Translations under genes and position numbers: made by a program
Shown here: piece after piece, positions 6,801-8,900 of the stretch
How positions within the stretch are numbered: position 1 is the first letter of the stretch
How the letters are laid out: each line of letters opens with the position of its first letter
From: Acidobacteriota bacterium
GTDB taxonomy: Bacteria; Acidobacteriota; Vicinamibacteria; Vicinamibacterales; CAVVIG01
Length of the DNA stretch: 8,900 nt
Assembly: GCA_003222555.1 (NCBI GenBank)
Contig: QHWL01000302.1
Span: forward strand, 1 to 8,900
Direction: 5' to 3'
Notes under the pieces: model-generated
Databases searched by the model: none
Seen by the model: only the letters and a program-made list of their open reading frames with translations
What the model was told of the DNA's origin: nothing

Positions 6801-8612
6801 TTGTGCGTGCGTCTTTCCGGCGAGCGGCGTTACATCGCCATCGAGGACGCCGCGCGGTACCGCGACGCGCTCGGCGCGGCCCTGCCGCCCGGCATTCCCG
6901 AGTCGCTGCTCGAGCCGGTCCGCGATCCGCTCGGCGATCTCGCGCTGCGCTACGGCCGCACCCACGCGCCGTTCACGGCCGGCGATTTCGCGAGCCGCTA
7001 CAGCCTCGCCTGCAGCGCCGCCGAAACCGTTCTGGCGCGGCTCAGCGCCGAAGGTCGCCTCGTCGAAGGCGAGTTTCGTCCCGGCGGAACACGGCAAGAG
7101 TGGACCGACGCGGCCGTCCTCAGGATGCTGCGGCGCCGGTCGCTCGCGAAGCTGCGGCAGGAAGTCGAGCCGGTCGACCAGACAGTGGTCGGCCGGTTCA
7201 CGACGACCTGGCAGGGAATCATCAAACGCCGGCCCGGAGCGGATGCGCTGCTTGACGCGATCGAGCAGCTCCAGGGCGCTCCGCTTCCGGCGTCCATTCT
7301 CGAAACCGAGATCCTGCCCGCGCGCATCGACGGATACGATCCCGCGGATCTCGACGCCATTACCGCAGCCGGCGAAGTCGTCTGGGCCGGCGTCGAGCCG
7401 CTCGGCGAGCGGGACGGCCGCATCGCGCTCTATCTCGCCGATCACGTGCGGCGGCTGTTGCCGCCGACGAGCGAGGTCCGCCTGAAGGCGGACACGACGA
7501 AAGATGGCCGCCAGGTCCGCCCGAAGGCGGACATTACAAGAGAGGGGCACGACGTCCGCCCGAAGACGGACGCTGCGACAGAAGTACGGAGTGGCCGGCT
7601 TCAGCCGGACCGTGACTCGCGCGAAGCGGCCATCGTCGACTACCTGCGCGCGCGAGGGGCGTCGTTCTTCGAACCGCTGCACGAGGCGGTCGGCGCCGGC
7701 TACCCGGCGGAAACCGTCGACGCGCTCTGGAATCTCGTCTGGAACGGTCTCGTCACCAACGACACGTTTCACGCGCTGCGCGCATTCACGCGGACCCGCG
7801 CCGCGAGGCGCAGGACGCGCCGCACGGATGGGTTCGCGTTCCGCTCGCGCCGGATCGCCCCGCCGGCGGCGGAAGGCCGTTGGACTCTCGTGCGGCCGGT
7901 TCTCGCGGACCCGAGGGTCCGGACCGCGACTGGCGTGTCACAGCCCTTGCGGCCCGCCAAAGGCGACGCAACCAAGTGGGCAGCGGCGATGGCGCACCAA
8001 CTGCTCGCACGCCACGGCGTGCTCACCCGCGAAGCCGTGGCGGCGGAAGCCATTCCCGGCGGCTTTGGCGTCGTGTATCCCGTGCTGAAAGCGATGGAAG
8101 AAAGCGGACGCCTGCGGCGCGGATACTTCGTCGCCGGCCTCGGCGCCACTCAATTCGCGCTGCCCGGCGCGCTCGATTTGCTGCGATCGCTGCGTGATAG
8201 TCCCGACGAGGCCGAAGTGGCCGTACTGGCCGCCACCGATCCGGCGAGTCCGTACGGTGCGATGCTCAAGTGGCCGGCGACGCTCGCGGCCGATGCCGGA
8301 CGGGGACCGACCCGCACGGTGGGGGCCACGGTGATCCTCGTGGACGGCGCGCTCGCCGCGTATCTGGCGCGCGGCGACCGTCAGCTGTTGACAGTCCTTC
8401 CCGACGCTGAGCCGCAGCGCTCGAGGGCCGGCCGGGCGATCGGACGCATGCTCATCGATCGGGCGCGCACGGGCGGCGACACGCCGCGCGGCATGCTCAT
8501 CGAGGAGATCGACGGGCTCGAACCCTCCGCGCATCCGATGGCGCCGTATCTGGCCGAGGCCGGCTTCATCTATGGCGCCATGGGCTTTCAGGCGACGTTC
8601 AGGAAAATCTGA
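3810..8612 (+). CDS. lhr: Large helicase-related protein Lhr, superfamily 2 DNA helicase (full length)
   Basis: An ATP-dependent 3'-to-5' translocase that unwinds duplexes, with a preference for RNA:DNA hybrids in studied members, and is tied to DNA repair. RecA domain 1 shows the Walker A APTGSGKT (49-56), PLKAL (86-90), TTPESL (146-151), the Walker B variant DEIH (172-175) and SAT (207-209). RecA domain 2 shows TLIFVNSRR (342-350), ATSSLELGIDMG (397-408) and the arginine-finger motif QRIGRGGH (427-434). A winged helix and the Lhr-specific beta domain follow to about residue 870 (IANGGTIPDRGLYGVF, then KMPFWKGDRAGRPLELG). The long C-terminal region has winged-helix modules and a final part resembling AlkZ-type glycosylases (SPYGAMLKWPAT, then GATVILVDGALAAYLARG). 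E. coli Lhr is similar in length (about 1540 aa), and all ATPase motifs are intact. The GTG start gives the expected FRPAVRGWF opening. It has no Shine-Dalgarno, and a three-codon ORF (ATG ACC TGG TGA, 3802-3813) overlaps it. Residues 1223-1274 come from a repeat array in a linker. The sulfatase gene follows after 8 bp. Confidence 0.96.
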   Translation: MSARSNSDALAPFRPAVRGWFTAAFEAPTGPQALGWPAIARGESTLILAPTGSGKTLAAFLWCLDRLMFSPSPPKTRRCRVLYVSPLKALAIDVQRNLRAPLSGIAQMADGRGDAYVTPSIAIRTGDTPAAERARFQREPADILITTPESLYLLLTSNAREALRAVDTLIVDEIHALVPTKRGAHLMLSVERLAALCEQPLQRIGLSATQRPLDEVARFLGGVEARRRRDADGGRERKKRLVDAQSEVADEFAIHRGAVRYRPVTIVDAGANKRLKLNIEVPVEDMARLTASSTTRMATDDIAIGLTGRESSDEGDRGATRRSIWSAIHPRLVELIRSHRSTLIFVNSRRLAERLAGALNELAGEVLVRSHHGSIARAQRIETEDLLKAGALRALVATSSLELGIDMGAIDLVIQIEAPPSVASGLQRIGRGGHQVDAISEGVIFPKFRGDLVACAAVARAMHNGAVEATRYPRNPLDIVAQQVVAMTSMDKWDVDELFATIGRAAPFAELSRTVFDGVLDMLSGRYPSDQFAELRPRLTWDRVAGTLQAREGAKRVAIANGGTIPDRGLYGVFMAGAARSPNGAQRVGELDEEMVFESRVGETFVLGASSWRIEEITHDRVLVSPAPGEPGKMPFWKGDRAGRPLELGLAIGRLVHDLLRLPAAAAVDRLVREHDLDARAAENLLQYLRDQMAAAREVPDAGTILVERVRDELGDWRVCVLSPRGGRVHAPWAMAAAAKIRQERGIGVETLWGDDGFVVRFPDVDEPPDPRLLLPDPDEVQALVVGQLGATALFAAKFRENAARSLLLPKRRPGMRAPLWQQRKRAADLLAVASRYGSFPVLLETYRECLRDFFDMPALVTTLADVRSRKVRVATVDSDKPSPFAASLLFSYVASFLYDGDAPLAERRAQALAVDQTQLRELVGAIELRDLVDGESMDGIERQLQRLDPKYHARSADGVHDMLLALGDLTPEELRARTTTREVADSVEELVKAWRALCVRLSGERRYIAIEDAARYRDALGAALPPGIPESLLEPVRDPLGDLALRYGRTHAPFTAGDFASRYSLACSAAETVLARLSAEGRLVEGEFRPGGTRQEWTDAAVLRMLRRRSLAKLRQEVEPVDQTVVGRFTTTWQGIIKRRPGADALLDAIEQLQGAPLPASILETEILPARIDGYDPADLDAITAAGEVVWAGVEPLGERDGRIALYLADHVRRLLPPTSEVRLKADTTKDGRQVRPKADITREGHDVRPKTDAATEVRSGRLQPDRDSREAAIVDYLRARGASFFEPLHEAVGAGYPAETVDALWNLVWNGLVTNDTFHALRAFTRTRAARRRTRRTDGFAFRSRRIAPPAAEGRWTLVRPVLADPRVRTATGVSQPLRPAKGDATKWAAAMAHQLLARHGVLTREAVAAEAIPGGFGVVYPVLKAMEESGRLRRGYFVAGLGATQFALPGALDLLRSLRDSPDEAEVAVLAATDPASPYGAMLKWPATLAADAGRGPTRTVGATVILVDGALAAYLARGDRQLLTVLPDAEPQRSRAGRAIGRMLIDRARTGGDTPRGMLIEEIDGLEPSAHPMAPYLAEAGFIYGAMGFQATFRKI
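7476..7610. repeat. Four REP-like hairpins at an exact 39-bp period, in frame inside lhr
   Basis: Hairpins of 18 nt begin at 7476, 7515, 7554 and 7593, each 39 bp from the last. The first two are perfect (GTCCGCC/GGCGGAC with loops TGAA and CGAA). The third has one mismatch (GACGGAC right arm). The fourth differs in sequence (GGCCGGC, TTCA, GCCGGAC; one mismatch) and has the opposite orientation judged by its loop. Read on the strand where the loop is TTCA or TTCG, the four-base heads one base upstream are GTCG, GTAA, GCAG and GGAG. In frame they encode three 13-residue repeats, VRLKADTTKDGRQ, VRPKADITREGHD and VRPKTDAATEVRS, then a divergent fourth starting GRLQPD. The array lies in a linker just before REAAIVDYLRARGASFFEPL, where Lhr homology resumes. 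Confidence 0.85.
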
Positions 8613-8614
8613 GG
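8611..8614 (+). promoter_or_regulatory. Ribosome binding site of the sulfatase gene
   Basis: GAGG six bases before the ATG at 8621, overlapping the last two bases of the lhr stop codon. It fixes the sulfatase start and suggests translation from an lhr read-through transcript. Confidence 0.55.
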
Positions 8615-8620
8615 AACTTT

Positions 8621-8900
8621 ATGCCGCATTCCCACGACATCACACGCCGTACTCTGTTGCGCGGCGCCGCCATTGGAACACTTTCTCTGGCTTCGGGTAT
8701 TGAAAATGTATTCGGACAGACGGCGGCAAGGCCTCCCAACATCGTCTTCATCCTTGCTGACGACCTCGGCTACGCCGACGTATCCTCTTACGGACGCCCC
8801 GACTTCAGCACGCCAAACATCGACCGCATTGCCCTGAGAGGCGTGCGTTTCTTGCAAGCCTACGCCAATTCTGCCGTGTGTTCCGCCACGCGCACGGCAT
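8621..8900 (+). CDS. Tat-exported sulfatase, formylglycine-dependent (5' part only)
   Basis: The first 93 codons of a sulfatase of the alkaline-phosphatase superfamily; the rest lies beyond the window. Such enzymes hydrolyse sulfate esters of polysaccharides or small molecules outside the cytoplasm. The N-terminus carries a twin-arginine signal (TRRTLLRG at 8-15, then a hydrophobic stretch to about 31), so export of a folded, already activated protein is predicted. The family signature PNIVFILADDLGYADV (39-54) contains the metal ligands D47 and D48. STPNIDRIA follows at 63-71. The catalytic Cys is C87 in CSATR (87-91), which fits the CX(P/A)XR site where Cys is converted to formylglycine. The Ala variant is less common than CSPSR or CSPTR but familiar in this family. 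GC content appears somewhat lower than in lhr. Substrate and subfamily cannot be judged from this fragment. Only 8 bp separate it from lhr, suggesting co-transcription. Confidence 0.9.
   Translation, partial: MPHSHDITRRTLLRGAAIGTLSLASGIENVFGQTAARPPNIVFILADDLGYADVSSYGRPDFSTPNIDRIALRGVRFLQAYANSAVCSATRTA

Noticed and set aside
7476..7610. CRISPR array, because of regular spacing of short palindromic repeats
   Set aside because: The repeat is only 18 nt with 21-nt spacers, stays in frame inside lhr, varies in sequence between copies and has no cas genes nearby.
5787..7772. 661-codon open frame on the minus strand
   Set aside because: It lies wholly inside lhr, antisense to conserved Lhr coding sequence. 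High GC keeps such frames open, and its translation has the Arg/Ala/Gly bias of a shadow frame with no recognisable motif.

Overview
The window is GC-rich, densely coding bacterial DNA with one gene cluster on each strand. No rRNA, tRNA, CRISPR array, integrase or transposase is visible. The taxonomic guess is Acidobacteriota, probably a Vicinamibacteria-like soil or sediment lineage. It rests on base composition, the Lhr/SagB-like/Tat-sulfatase gene content and the style of short palindromic repeats inside genes. This is inference from memory, not from a database match.

Layout. 1-57 is the end of an intergenic region with a 7-bp tandem repeat. 58-1464 (+) is a GT-B fold, family-4-like glycosyltransferase. 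1465-1588 separates two convergent genes and holds an 83-bp imperfect inverted repeat. 1589-3302 (-) is a SagB/ThcOx-like tandem-nitroreductase gene whose reading frame is broken near 2955-2966. 3299-3568 (-) is a small coiled-coil protein gene overlapping the start of the nitroreductase gene by 4 bases, so these two form an operon. 3569-3809 is a divergent control region with a tandem duplication, a 14-bp perfect palindrome and a candidate -10 box. 3810-8612 (+) is a full-length, two-part Lhr helicase (1600 aa). 8621-8900 (+) is the first 93 codons of a Tat-exported sulfatase, cut by the window end and only 8 bp after lhr.

The individual gene families are known. The most striking signal is in the repeats. 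Both large multidomain genes carry short hairpin elements in frame, inside the DNA for an interdomain linker. In lhr four 18-nt hairpins sit at an exact 39-bp (13-codon) period. In the nitroreductase gene two 18-nt hairpins sit next to each other on the other strand. Nearly all have a 7-base stem with a 4-base loop. On the strand where the loop usually reads TTCA or TTCG, most are preceded, one base upstream, by GTAG, GGAG or a one-base variant. That is the head-plus-palindrome layout known for REP elements mobilised by RAYT (TnpA-REP) transposases. I infer that a REP-like family has entered coding sequence and is tolerated as linker peptide. No RAYT gene lies in the window.

No link in function is obvious between the surface or exported functions (glycosyltransferase, sulfatase), the FMN oxidoreductase pair and the repair helicase. 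I see no clear new multi-gene system.
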